Part shown: in pieces, positions 1 through 8,517 of the stretch | Position numbering within the stretch: the stretch's first letter is position 1 | Layout: the number at the start of each line of letters is the position of its first letter | From: Streptococcus downei MFe28 | GTDB taxonomy: Bacteria; Bacillota; Bacilli; Lactobacillales; Streptococcaceae | NCBI RefSeq assembly: GCF_900459175.1 | Contig: NZ_UHFA01000002.1 | Location: 1,612,001-1,676,000 of the forward strand | Direction: 5' to 3' | Length of the DNA: 64,000 nucleotides | Notes under the pieces: model-generated | Seen by the model: the letters and a program-made list of their open reading frames with translations, nothing else | The model's database searches: none | What the model was told of the DNA's origin: nothing | Position numbers and translations under genes: made by a program

Positions 1-26
1 TTTTTGAAAATCATTGAAAGCCAGTT

Positions 27-1049
27 CTAGTTAGCGTTTGAAAAGCCGCCGAAACCTTCGGACAGGCCCTTGTTGAGGTGCTTGATGGAATCGCTACCTG
101 GGATTGGTGAGAGGCCGAAAGAACCTTCCGAAGTAAAGGCTTGGAGCAGACCAGGGGTCCAATGGGCCTTTGCCAACTGTTCTGGCGAGATTTCATGGAC
201 AATGTTGTCGCCCTTGCCTTCATCAATCTTCTTACCAAAGAGAGGATCAACCAGGGTACCCCGACCGACGGCAATCAGGTCGGTATGATTTTCAACCGCA
301 TCCCTGGCCGCTTCTTCTGAAAAGACCCCACCGACAACCAGCAACTTGGTTTGGTCGTCGAGAATTTCCTTGAAGTAGTCCGCAAATGGTCGGTCAGCCC
401 CTTGAGGCTTAGAAGCATAACCATCCCAGAGGGAGAGGTGAATATAGTCCAAATCATGCTTGATGACTTCCTTGATTAAAGCTATGGCATCTCTGTAGGT
501 ATAACCCACCGTGTCGCCGTAAATTTCTTCGGGACTAATCCGATAGCCAACGATAAAATCATCAGTGGCATATTGGGCAACAACTCGCACTTGATTTCTT
601 CAAGCACAGCAAGGGGAAAGGCCATGCTTTTTTCAAGGCTGTCCTACACTTATCAATCCTTTTATTGGAATAGGCTGAGAAGAATTGCTGGATACCATAG
701 TGATTGGCCCCGTGAATTTCCACCCCATCAAAGCCAGCATCCATAGCTCGCTTGGTGGCCCGTCCGAAGTCCTTGATAATTTCTTCAATCTCTTCACCAG
801 TCATTTCCCGAACCGGATAAGAAAGGAAGGAGAAATCAATTGCTGAGGGGGCTAGAACTTCTTTGCCTTTGGCAGCCTGCCCTGTAGCTTCACGCCTATC
901 CTGATGGATTGCAAAATGGCCTTATTGCCATCCTTCTTGAGGGCTTGAGCAATAGACTTGACGGACTCAAGATTAGTATCATCATAAATCCCTAACTGCT
1001 CAGGAATACGAATACCGGCGAGCAGGCAATGATCACCCATCTCACTCAC
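27..1049 (-). pseudogene. Decayed NADH:flavin oxidoreductase (old yellow enzyme family)
   Basis: Three consecutive pieces in different frames together read as one old-yellow-enzyme FMN oxidoreductase. The first piece (852-1049) contains GNKAILQ and then leaves the family sequence. Another frame continues with GQAAKGKEVLAPSAI and VREMTGEEIEEI, then the family signature GFDGVEIHGA and QQFFSAYSNKR. The last piece (27-590) carries DFIVGYRISPEE, HLSLWDG and the C-terminal VGRGTLVDP. Frameshifts are therefore needed near 880-890 and near 600-625. About 60 N-terminal residues with the usual FMN-binding start are missing; the frame stays open slightly upstream of 1049 but has no recognisable start. 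A working enzyme would reduce alkenes or flavins with NADH. It is clearly non-functional as read. Confidence 0.85.
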
Positions 1050-1122
1050 GTAGTGATATTCAACAATTAGCTGTAATATATTTAAATACAGATTTCCATC
1101 AATTGTATGTTTTTTATGTACT

Positions 1123-2724
1123 CTACAACTTCAGATCTTTCAGGAAGTCATCCAGTTCTTTTTGGCTTTCGGGGTTGGTGCCCTTGAGTTGGCCCAGCAT
1201 GGCCATGAGTTCAGACGTCTTTTCTTCGATGGCTTGATTGGTTGTTTTGATATTGGCGACAATCTCCGTCAGAGGTGCCACTTCTTCTTCCTCGAAGGTG
1301 TCAACATAGCGAGGGATATTAAGGTTGAAGTCGTTCTCTTCGATTTCCTCAAAGCTGGCCAGATGGGCGAACTTATCCGAATCCTTGCGTTTGCGATAGG
1401 TCTCCAGAATCTTCTCAAGATGGCTGTCTTCCATGATGTTTTGGTTCTTACCCTTGGTAAATTCTTTGGAAGCATCAATGAAATAGACATCCCGCTCTTG
1501 GCGGTCCTTCTTGAGAATAATGACCGTCGTCGGAATCGAGGTATTAAAGAAAATATTGGCTGGCAGGCCGATTACGGTATCAATAGCCCCTTCTTCCAAG
1601 AGGTGCTTGCGAATAGTACCTTCGGCATTGCCCCGGAAAAGAACCCCGTGTGGCAAAACGATGGCCATGACGCCACCGTCCTGCTTGAGGTGAAAATAAC
1701 CGTGCAAGAGGAAGGCCAAATCTGCCTTGGACTTAGGCGCCAGTTTGCCAAAAGGTGAGAAACGAGGGTCCTGAAGGAAACCAGCATCCGCTGACCACTT
1801 GGCCGAATAGGGCGGATTCATGAGAACCGCATCGAAATTGGTCGGCTCCTGGGTCGGCCAATCCTCATCCAGGGTATCGGCATTGTGGAGCTTCTGATTT
1901 TCAATAGGAACCCCGTGCAGAATCATGTTCATCCGAGCCAGATTGAAAGTGGAGGTGTTGAGCTCCTGGCCAAAATAGGCTACGGTATTAGGCTTGTGGC
2001 TATACTTCTTGGCATTGAGGAGGAGGGAACCTGACCCCATGGTCGGGTCATAGAGACTAAAGCCCTGCTTGTCCTCGCGCCCCATGAGGGCAATCTGGGT
2101 CATGAGCTTGGCCACAGGCTGGGGCGTATAGAACTCACCCGCCTTCTTGCCCGAGTCGGTCGCAAACTGACCGATCAGATACTCATAGGCATCCCCCAGC
2201 ATATCACCAGCGTGACCAGCCACATCCAGAACTGCCAGCTCCTTCATGACATTGGCAATAGTCTGGTTCTGCTTCTGAGGTGTGGCCCCTAGCTTTTTGG
2301 AATAGAGGTCAATGTCCTCAAAAAGATTCTCAAAGAGCTCATCATCCTGCTCGATATTGCGGAAACCTTGGGCTAAGTGCTCCAGCTGAAAGGTCCCGGC
2401 ATTAATCTCCTGCACCAGAGCCGTAAAGGTCAAATTTGGTTCAATGGCATAGGAAAGCTCATCTTTGACTACAAGAAGCAAGTCATCATGAGTGGATTCA
2501 TCTTCATAGTAGCCCCGATAAATCTCTAGAGCCTGCTCCAAATCATCGGTCTCCTCTTGCATGGTCTCTACCACATGAAAGAGCATCTTATCTGAGAGGT
2601 ACTTGTAGAAAACCATGCCCAAAAGATAGGACTTGTAATCATTGGCATCCATCTTGGAGCGCAGAATATCCGCCGAGTTCCAGAGGGCCTGATAAAGCGA
2701 CTGCGAGGTTTGTATTTCTGACAT
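1123..2724 (-). CDS. hsdM: Type I restriction-modification methyltransferase subunit HsdM
   Basis: HsdM transfers a methyl group from SAM to adenine as part of an M2S complex whose target is set by HsdS. The 533-residue protein has the helical N-terminal domain, then the SAM-binding motif I DPTMGSGSL at about residues 226-234 and the catalytic N6-adenine motif NPPY at about 303-306, followed by a C-terminal helical tail. Length and motifs match intact family members. The start ATG at 2724 is preceded by AAGGAA with 8-10 nt spacing. It is the most downstream gene of a dispersed hsdR-hsdS-hsdM set, separated from hsdS by a KAP ATPase gene and an opposite-strand MazE-like gene. It appears functional while hsdR is broken. 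Confidence 0.95.
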   Translation of the reverse strand: MSEIQTSQSLYQALWNSADILRSKMDANDYKSYLLGMVFYKYLSDKMLFHVVETMQEETDDLEQALEIYRGYYEDESTHDDLLLVVKDELSYAIEPNLTFTALVQEINAGTFQLEHLAQGFRNIEQDDELFENLFEDIDLYSKKLGATPQKQNQTIANVMKELAVLDVAGHAGDMLGDAYEYLIGQFATDSGKKAGEFYTPQPVAKLMTQIALMGREDKQGFSLYDPTMGSGSLLLNAKKYSHKPNTVAYFGQELNTSTFNLARMNMILHGVPIENQKLHNADTLDEDWPTQEPTNFDAVLMNPPYSAKWSADAGFLQDPRFSPFGKLAPKSKADLAFLLHGYFHLKQDGGVMAIVLPHGVLFRGNAEGTIRKHLLEEGAIDTVIGLPANIFFNTSIPTTVIILKKDRQERDVYFIDASKEFTKGKNQNIMEDSHLEKILETYRKRKDSDKFAHLASFEEIEENDFNLNIPRYVDTFEEEEVAPLTEIVANIKTTNQAIEEKTSELMAMLGQLKGTNPESQKELDDFLKDLKL

Positions 2725-2829
2725 AGGTGTTGTTTCCTTTAGTTTGATGGTAAATAGCAGAGCTGACTCTTGAAGGAGACCGCTCTAAATGAAGGGACTT
2801 AAAATCTGACCAATTCAGCCCCATTTTTA

Positions 2830-2838
2830 TGATAAAAT
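2830..2838 (+). promoter_or_regulatory. Extended -10 promoter for the MazE-like gene
   Basis: TG-A-TAAAAT matches an extended -10 element (TGnTATAAT type) about 50 nt before the ATG at 2887. No good -35 is seen, which is usual for extended -10 promoters. Confidence 0.5.
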
Positions 2839-2886
2839 AGACTTGAACGTAAATCCAGTAGATTTAATAAGCCCAGGAGGTAGACC

Positions 2887-3105
2887 ATGAAAAGCATTAA
2901 AATCCAGCAAGTGGGAGAGAACCTCGTCCTAGTCCTGCCAGAAGACTTAGGCATCCAGACAGGACAAGAATTTGACCTCCAAGTCAAAGCAAACGGTGTC
3001 ATTAGACTAATCCCTCTCCCAAGCAATCCCTTTCAGGGGGACGATGACTTAAGAATGACTGACGACTTCGAGGACATCAGGCTCCTAGACCAAGAAATCC
3101 AGTAA
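2887..3105 (+). CDS. Orphan MazE/AbrB-fold antitoxin-like DNA-binding protein
   Basis: This is a 72-residue protein with an N-terminal SpoVT/AbrB-MazE swapped-hairpin barrel (GENLVLVLPEDLG followed by G-x-EFDLQVKANGVIRL) and an acidic C-terminal tail of the kind that in MazE wraps around the toxin. A strong AGGAGG box lies 7 nt before the ATG, so the start is secure. No MazF-like toxin follows: a terminator begins about 20 nt after the stop. It therefore stands as a solitary antitoxin or small transcription regulator, on the strand opposite to the flanking hsd genes. The family call is firm at fold level; a toxin partner or target is not visible. Confidence 0.8.
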   Translation: MKSIKIQQVGENLVLVLPEDLGIQTGQEFDLQVKANGVIRLIPLPSNPFQGDDDLRMTDDFEDIRLLDQEIQ

Positions 3106-3123
3106 TCTCAACCCTTCCCAGAG

Positions 3124-3153
3124 AATCCGCTCACCCATCTGAGCGGATTTTTG
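3124..3153 (+). terminator. Rho-independent terminator after the MazE-like gene
   Basis: Nine-base arms AATCCGCTC / GAGCGGATT are followed by a T-run. The octamer GAGCGGAT recurs at about 3153 and 3164 as short direct repeats, the last also followed by TTTTT. Confidence 0.75.
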
Positions 3154-3179
3154 AGCGGATTATGAGCGGATTTTTATAT

Positions 3180-3562
3180 TATTTTAAGCTGTATTGTCTG
3201 TCTCGTGTAGAACCTGACATGGCTAAGAGGTCTTTTTCGACAAAGCTTGTCAGATAGCGACGAACACTGGCATGACAATTTATTACTCAAATTTGTCTGG
3301 TCCATAAACCTTAATTTATCAGAGTCAAATTTATTAATTTTTACAGTGAAATTATTTTTCTCTAATGAACCTATTTTTTCCTAATATGGGATAAAATAAG
3401 CGGTCCATCACTATTCTGGTCTGGATTGAATTGAAAAATATTGAATTCGATTTCTTTCAAAAAATCTCGGTCAAGCCAATATCTAATAAAATTATCATCA
3501 TTAAAAATATTAACAGCTTTCCAGAATTTTCCCCTAGATCTTTCCAAGAAGTTCCATAATAT
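3180..3562 (-). pseudogene. Detached 3' part of the KAP ATPase gene
   Basis: Directly beyond the TAA at 3563-3565 the same frame stays open for 63 codons to a TAG at 3371-3373 and reads as plausible protein (for example DDNFIRYWLDRDFLKEI). At a run of six A just before that TAG a shift of one base gives another open stretch (GSLEKNNFTVKINKF, then DSDKLRFMDQTNLSNKL) that continues toward about 3180. This composition matches the low-GC KAP gene and not the flanking intergenic DNA. The simplest reading is that the ATPase once extended about 100 residues further and lost this tail through a stop codon and an indel. No independent start or ribosome binding site is seen. Confidence 0.5.
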
Positions 3563-5092
3563 TTAAAATAGCTTAAATTGATATGTTTTAAAATCTGATC
3601 TTGATAGCTCAGGAAAGTCTATATTAATGCGCTCAAAAGCAATATTATCGCGGTAGTAACAATAATTTACTAAAATAAATAATAAGATGCTATAATCATT
3701 GATTTTAAATTCTTCGAGTTTTGTTTTCCAAAAAATATATAATAACTCCTCAAAGTCAACTTCCACATCATTCTCCCTGATGTACTTTTCGGTTACTCTC
3801 CTAAGTATAAAATCCACAGAATAACTCACATTACCGGTCTTCGCAGGCTCTCCCAACGCAATTTTGAGAAGCATTGTTTTCGTAGTTTCAGGAAAGTTAT
3901 CATATTTATCTTGAAGGTAAATATAAAAGTCACTAATAATTTCAGAATCTGCAATGTAAGAACTGAGAGCTTTTTCATTATCAAAGATATTTTTTAGTTC
4001 TTCGTTTGTCAAATTACTCGGTGACTCATAAACATAGTAATCTTTCTTATTCGTTAGGAAGTCTCTTGGGAGTTGGTGTAATTCTGTTCTCAGGATTGTT
4101 TTGAGAATTTTTGGGATTATATCATCTCCAAGTTCTTCATCTGGTAATAGTAACACGATTTCGTCGTTAAAAAGTTTTGTATACCCGCCTGGATAAAATA
4201 AATAAATGTATATTACTACGAGTATTTGTTCTACCTGTACACGACCATATTTATTTCTATCAATAAATTCCTTGGTAACATAATCATTAAAATGAACTCT
4301 ATCTCTTAAATTCCGTCTCTCTATTATAAAAAGTTGTTTAAATTCCTTACTTAAAGCAATATCATATTTTCTTTCAAACTCTTTGAAATATCCATTCCAA
4401 ATATTTGACGGGTGAAGTCCAAATGGTAAATCAATCCTTCTATCGATAACTTTTGAAAGAAAATTGTCTGGTGCATTATCGTAAACTTTTTCAATATCTC
4501 CAACAAAAACTATTGGAAGTTTTCCATTTAATAATGCAAATAATTTGTACGATTCCTTTTGCTGTCCTTCGGTTAATCTATCAAAGTCGTCAATGATTAG
4601 GAGCTTATTTTTTATTTCAAGCCTTTCAAATTGACTAGCATAAAAAATATCAGATTTGGGTTTAAAAAATTGATAGATGGCAGCTCCTAATGCAATAACC
4701 CCGAATAAAAGGGTTATAAAGTTTGCCCATGCTCCAAATCTTTCATTAATAAAACTTTGTAATCCAAAATTAAATTGGGTCGTAAATAGCAAAGCTATGG
4801 CAACTATGGCAACAAGTAATCCCTTATATGACCTGTATAATTGTGGGTGTATCTTTGAAAAACCGACTTCAATAATCGATCTATTATCAGATAATCGCCA
4901 TAAATCTAATACTACAAAGTCCATATTACTATAACTTTTAACCTCGTTTAGAAAGGTACTCTTTCCTGAACCCCAAGCTCCATTCAGAAAATAGGTTTTA
5001 TTTTCTTCAAAAAGTTTAGCAACATTTTTAGCTGCTTCCCTTGTATCAATATGGTTTAATTCAATAAATCTTGTATCTTTGTTTTTTTCCAA
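3563..5092 (-). CDS. KAP-family P-loop ATPase with two membrane segments, probably C-terminally truncated
   Basis: KAP NTPases are STAND-like ATPases in which a pair of transmembrane helices is inserted between Walker A and Walker B; several act in phage-defence loci. Here Walker A GAWGSGKST is at residues 38-46, two hydrophobic helices lie at about 91-108 and 125-143, and Walker B LLIIDDFDRL at 164-173. This order is diagnostic. The 509-residue reading uses a TTG start at 5092; a ribosome binding site AGAGGAG lies about 13 nt upstream, so the true start is uncertain. It sits 27 nt after hsdS on the same strand and is probably cotranscribed. The reading frame continues past its stop (see 3180-3562), so this copy may be truncated. 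The bound partner or trigger is unknown. Confidence 0.85.
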   Translation of the reverse strand: MEKNKDTRFIELNHIDTREAAKNVAKLFEENKTYFLNGAWGSGKSTFLNEVKSYSNMDFVVLDLWRLSDNRSIIEVGFSKIHPQLYRSYKGLLVAIVAIALLFTTQFNFGLQSFINERFGAWANFITLLFGVIALGAAIYQFFKPKSDIFYASQFERLEIKNKLLIIDDFDRLTEGQQKESYKLFALLNGKLPIVFVGDIEKVYDNAPDNFLSKVIDRRIDLPFGLHPSNIWNGYFKEFERKYDIALSKEFKQLFIIERRNLRDRVHFNDYVTKEFIDRNKYGRVQVEQILVVIYIYLFYPGGYTKLFNDEIVLLLPDEELGDDIIPKILKTILRTELHQLPRDFLTNKKDYYVYESPSNLTNEELKNIFDNEKALSSYIADSEIISDFYIYLQDKYDNFPETTKTMLLKIALGEPAKTGNVSYSVDFILRRVTEKYIRENDVEVDFEELLYIFWKTKLEEFKINDYSILLFILVNYCYYRDNIAFERINIDFPELSRSDFKTYQFKLF

Positions 5093-5119
5093 TAGTTTTA
5101 TAAAGCTCCTCTAATAATA

Positions 5120-6247
5120 TTAGACAAACATGTCCTGTAAAAGTTTCTTCTTCAAAGTTTTAAGTTCTTCGATTTTAGATTGGATTGATGATGTTAAATT
5201 GTCTAAGTTGGAGAAGAAAGTACCCAGAACACGTTGTTCATCAAGACTAGGAAATTGTATATAATAATTTCCTAATTGTGGAGCTGTTAATTGAGGAACT
5301 CCCGTCGATTCATTATATATCCTGATAGAATTTATCATATTTTCTAAAAAATCAACATCAAAATCGTTTGATTGCAAACTCAATAATCGAACAATTGGAG
5401 TAAAACTAGTATGACGTGCGATAGCATGGCCAACGTCTCCTCTACCTGTGACAGTAACCGCAGGAGCTTTTACTTTATAATCGTCGTAATATCCAACAAT
5501 ACCTTTGTTGGTCAAGGCATTTGCAACAACAGGATACTTGTCGATAGTTTTAATTCTTGATTTATCTATATCGCCCCCTGCACTAATGTTCATCCTATTT
5601 TTCAGTTTATCTGTTTTCCACTCGCCATCAAATCCAGTTAAGCGGATTTCAGGGACTGTTTGACCATGCTTGGGAAACATTTTAGAAAGCATGGTAGATT
5701 TGAAAGATTTTAACTCTTCTAGCTTACGCTGATGAAGAGTAAGGAGGGTGTCCAACTGACGGAAAAAGTCACCAATGACGGTTTGTTCGGTAGAAGTTGG
5801 TAATATGACTGAAGCATTATTTAAATCAGTAGAATTTATACTTTCAAATGTTGAACCTGTGCTTAGTGCATTCCAATAACCTGACTGCTTCATTTTTCCA
5901 AGTATATGAAAAACAAATTCATTTCCTTTAATTGCAGCCACACCACGACCAATAACAACGTCATAATCCGTTTTCCCAACATCTCCTACAGGTGCTCTAA
6001 CACTAATTATCAAGTCCCCTTTTTGTGCTTGCTTAGTTATTTGAGTCGTCCAAACACGAGGAACAACCCGATTATTTTTTATATCTGCATTCCCTTGAAC
6101 AAGAATATGGTCATTTGGGTTTTCTGTGTAGTTTTCAGAACTTGGCGATTGTCCCATAACTATTTTCGCCACTTCCCCCAACTTCTGCTGTTCCCAAGCG
6201 TCAGTATAATTATTAAATCTTATCTTTGGAATTTTTTGCTTTGTCAT
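5120..6247 (-). CDS. hsdS: Type I restriction-modification specificity subunit HsdS
   Basis: HsdS recognises the bipartite DNA target and positions HsdM. The 375-residue protein has two target-recognition domains, each followed by a conserved helical spacer: first TRD about 15-150 with spacer FFRQLDTLLTLHQRKLEELK, second TRD about 205-335 with FFSNLDNLTSSIQ and the terminal KKKLLQDMF. The start ATG at 6247 follows GGAG at 6-nt spacing. It is 13 nt downstream of the membrane-protein gene of the reverse transcriptase module and so is likely transcribed together with it. It appears intact. Target sequence cannot be read from the protein. Confidence 0.93.
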   Translation of the reverse strand: MTKQKIPKIRFNNYTDAWEQQKLGEVAKIVMGQSPSSENYTENPNDHILVQGNADIKNNRVVPRVWTTQITKQAQKGDLIISVRAPVGDVGKTDYDVVIGRGVAAIKGNEFVFHILGKMKQSGYWNALSTGSTFESINSTDLNNASVILPTSTEQTVIGDFFRQLDTLLTLHQRKLEELKSFKSTMLSKMFPKHGQTVPEIRLTGFDGEWKTDKLKNRMNISAGGDIDKSRIKTIDKYPVVANALTNKGIVGYYDDYKVKAPAVTVTGRGDVGHAIARHTSFTPIVRLLSLQSNDFDVDFLENMINSIRIYNESTGVPQLTAPQLGNYYIQFPSLDEQRVLGTFFSNLDNLTSSIQSKIEELKTLKKKLLQDMFV

Positions 6248-6260
6248 TACTACTCCACTT

Positions 6261-6851
6261 CTATTTATTCACTAATTGCCAGTCATCATCAATTTTATTA
6301 TTGCTAATCTCCCAAGGGTTAGAGATGTCAAAGATTTTATACTCGTGATACCTATCTTTTGTATCAAAATAAGATAATCTCACTTCATCGAAATCACTAT
6401 TCAGTTCATTTTTTCCAACGACAAAGTATAGATTGAAACGTTTAATTTCATTACCCCGAATCAAAAAAGAATAAGACTCTTCATTACCAAAAATAAATTT
6501 TTCTTCATCATTTGAAGTAGAGGTTATCTGAATTGTTTGACCAACTCTTTTATTGTCCAAGTAAAGAGTCAAATTCAAATTTCTCACGACTTGCTTTACG
6601 GACTTCGTATTATGAATCTCTAACCATAAGGGAACTTGAAATAGCATATCAGAAATCCCTTGAAAAAATCCCCAAGGTTTCTGATTGGAACGATTATAGA
6701 CGGATTTAATATATAGTTTCACTTTTCCCTTATGCGACAGAAAACTATTAAACAGGGTTTGTGCAAACATACCTATAAGCGTAGACACAAAAGATACTAC
6801 CCCACCGATTAACAACAATTGATATTGAGGATTTTCAAAAAATGATTTCAT
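6261..6851 (-). CDS. Single-pass membrane protein coupled to the reverse transcriptase
   Basis: I do not recognise a named family. The protein has an N-terminal transmembrane helix (LLLIGGVVSFVSTLIGMF) and about 165 residues of predicted beta-rich soluble domain (LWLEIHNTKSVKQVVRNLNL, LYLDNKRVGQ, LYFVVGKNEL). The ATG at 6851 lies 9 nt after the reverse transcriptase stop; a GTG at 6863 would overlap that stop by 4 nt. The GGAGAG at the end of the upstream gene is the likely ribosome binding site, implying translational coupling. hsdS follows after 13 nt. Tight coupling argues that it works with the reverse transcriptase, perhaps as a membrane-anchored sensor or effector; that role is inference. 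Confidence 0.75.
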   Translation of the reverse strand: MKSFFENPQYQLLLIGGVVSFVSTLIGMFAQTLFNSFLSHKGKVKLYIKSVYNRSNQKPWGFFQGISDMLFQVPLWLEIHNTKSVKQVVRNLNLTLYLDNKRVGQTIQITSTSNDEEKFIFGNEESYSFLIRGNEIKRFNLYFVVGKNELNSDFDEVRLSYFDTKDRYHEYKIFDISNPWEISNNKIDDDWQLVNK

Positions 6852-6859
6852 TAAAATTA

Positions 6860-8425
6860 TCACTCTCCATAAATATCCATAAAGCTATCAATATCTGTAA
6901 TATCTGTATTAAGCGTCAAACTTTCAATTTTTTCTTCATCAATAAAACAATTCTCATCTAACCTCTTATCACTTTTTAGCCAGTTTGAATTCCAAAGTTT
7001 AACAGAATTTTTGTCACTTACTTTTTTACACATCCTATTTTTGTAGTCTTTGGTCCTATCAACAGTTAAAGAGATACGTTGAAGCCAGATTTCTACAAAA
7101 TCTGAATTTGGGAGTGATTGATACTTTTTCAGTATCCTATCAATCAAAGCTGGAATTTCTTCTGGAGCTACATATTCAAACAATTTTGCTAGGATAGTTG
7201 CTGATATTTCAATCGTCTTTGGATTATTAATCATAATAGAGACTATTATACTAATCAGTTGAGGAATATCCGAAAGTTGATTTACTTGTGAGTCTAACGT
7301 GCTAATTCTATATTTAAAAAATTCAGTCAGAGCTTTTTTCAATTGTCCACAATTTAGAAATTTATCACCTAGTAACTTTATTTGCAGTAAATGTTTCTGC
7401 ATAGAAAGCTTATATTCTCTGATATGTGATTCTCTTGCAGTCTCAAAATTTATTTTAGTAATTTTATTATAAAAGCCAACATTCTGACTTGTCCAGTAAA
7501 GTTTATCTGGCTTAATAGCATCTACAATAATATCCTTACATAAAAAGGTCTTCTTTGAATTAATTTTTAAATTTAATTCTAGTAAAATCTCAGAAAGAAG
7601 CTTCATTAATCTCTCAGCTACATCAAGCTGATTGGTGAAAATTCTATAATCATCCCGGTATCGTAAAACTTTGAAACCTGTAATACCACATTCTGTTGCT
7701 TTTTTTGACAATAGGATATCAGCATAGCCTAGAACTATCTCTGCGATAAAATCCATCAAGGCACTTCCTTGAGGAATTCCATTAGTTTGACCATTCTGCA
7801 TTTGTCGTATTTTGGAATCTATAGTATTTCCAAGTCCTTTACTTCTATCTTTCTTTGCCCACTCTTTACCATGAATAGCCCATGGGATTGTATGTGTATA
7901 AATTGAAGGATAGCAATCTGTGATATCAGTTTGCAAACAATAATTATAATCTAATGCTAATTCAATTTGTGCCTGCTCTAAATTTTTCCACCAATTTAGT
8001 ATTTGTTCAGCTTGATCTTGTTTTTTTCCTGTTGACTCAAGAGGTACAGATATACAGATAATTTTCTCGTCCGATTGAAAATCACGAAACCTGCTTTTTA
8101 GTTCATCCCAGTTTTCTTCCTTTGTTATCAAACGAACTAAATCAACATACAATATGGGGTGAATTAGTTGTAAACTCCTCCAAGCGTATTTTGCATCTTT
8201 GTTGGTAACTATTGTTAAATTTACATCCGTTGCAAATCTTTTTAATGCCTTTTTTGTGTATATAATACTTTTTAACTCAGATCTCCCCAATATATTTTTG
8301 GCATTCTCTAATAAGTTCTCAACACTAAAATAAGGAGGTAGCTTGATGTTAGAATAGGATGTCGGTTTGAGAAAGAAATCTTGAGCTTCCTTATTCGACA
8401 TATCCAATACACTCTTTTGATTCAT
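6860..8425 (-). CDS. Reverse transcriptase of the defence-associated (Abi/UG-like) kind
   Basis: RNA-directed DNA polymerase of about 521 residues. Motif A reads LQTDITDCYPSIYTH (about 165-178), motif B NGIPQGSALMDFIAE (about 215-229) and motif C YRDD (256-259) in place of the usual YADD; a Lys-containing motif D follows (KINSKKTF). The catalytic aspartates are present. There is no maturase, endonuclease or integrase domain, and no group II intron features are seen, so it is not an ordinary retroelement. About 240 residues after the palm are helical and could serve as thumb plus the extra C-terminal domain of Abi/DRT enzymes. The ATG at 8425 fits AAGGTGG better than the GTG at 8440. It lies between two membrane-protein genes inside an R-M locus, which suggests phage defence. 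The subtype is not determined. Confidence 0.88.
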   Translation of the reverse strand: MNQKSVLDMSNKEAQDFFLKPTSYSNIKLPPYFSVENLLENAKNILGRSELKSIIYTKKALKRFATDVNLTIVTNKDAKYAWRSLQLIHPILYVDLVRLITKEENWDELKSRFRDFQSDEKIICISVPLESTGKKQDQAEQILNWWKNLEQAQIELALDYNYCLQTDITDCYPSIYTHTIPWAIHGKEWAKKDRSKGLGNTIDSKIRQMQNGQTNGIPQGSALMDFIAEIVLGYADILLSKKATECGITGFKVLRYRDDYRIFTNQLDVAERLMKLLSEILLELNLKINSKKTFLCKDIIVDAIKPDKLYWTSQNVGFYNKITKINFETARESHIREYKLSMQKHLLQIKLLGDKFLNCGQLKKALTEFFKYRISTLDSQVNQLSDIPQLISIIVSIMINNPKTIEISATILAKLFEYVAPEEIPALIDRILKKYQSLPNSDFVEIWLQRISLTVDRTKDYKNRMCKKVSDKNSVKLWNSNWLKSDKRLDENCFIDEEKIESLTLNTDITDIDSFMDIYGE

Positions 8426-8462
8426 ACTTATTAGAGCCACCTTCCTGAAAATTTCACTATTT

Positions 8463-8471
8463 ATTATACCA
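8463..8471 (-). promoter_or_regulatory. Extended -10 promoter upstream of the reverse transcriptase
   Basis: On the minus strand the 77-nt gap before the reverse transcriptase contains TGGTATAAT, a perfect extended -10 about 38 nt ahead of the ATG at 8425. It allows expression separate from the upstream membrane gene and would give a short 5' leader. Confidence 0.6.
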
Positions 8472-8517
8472 TCATCTTAGTGGCTTATGTGATTGTTGTC
8501 TGCTGTATTAGTTAATT

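Noticed and set aside
1162..1758. 198-codon plus-strand frame inside hsdM
   Set aside because: Antisense shadow of a gene with clear methyltransferase motifs.
6860..8425. Group II intron or retron for the reverse transcriptase
   Set aside because: No maturase or endonuclease domain, no intron domain V-like hairpin noticed nearby, and no msr/msd-like inverted repeats; the motif spacing and C-terminal helical part fit Abi/UG enzymes better.
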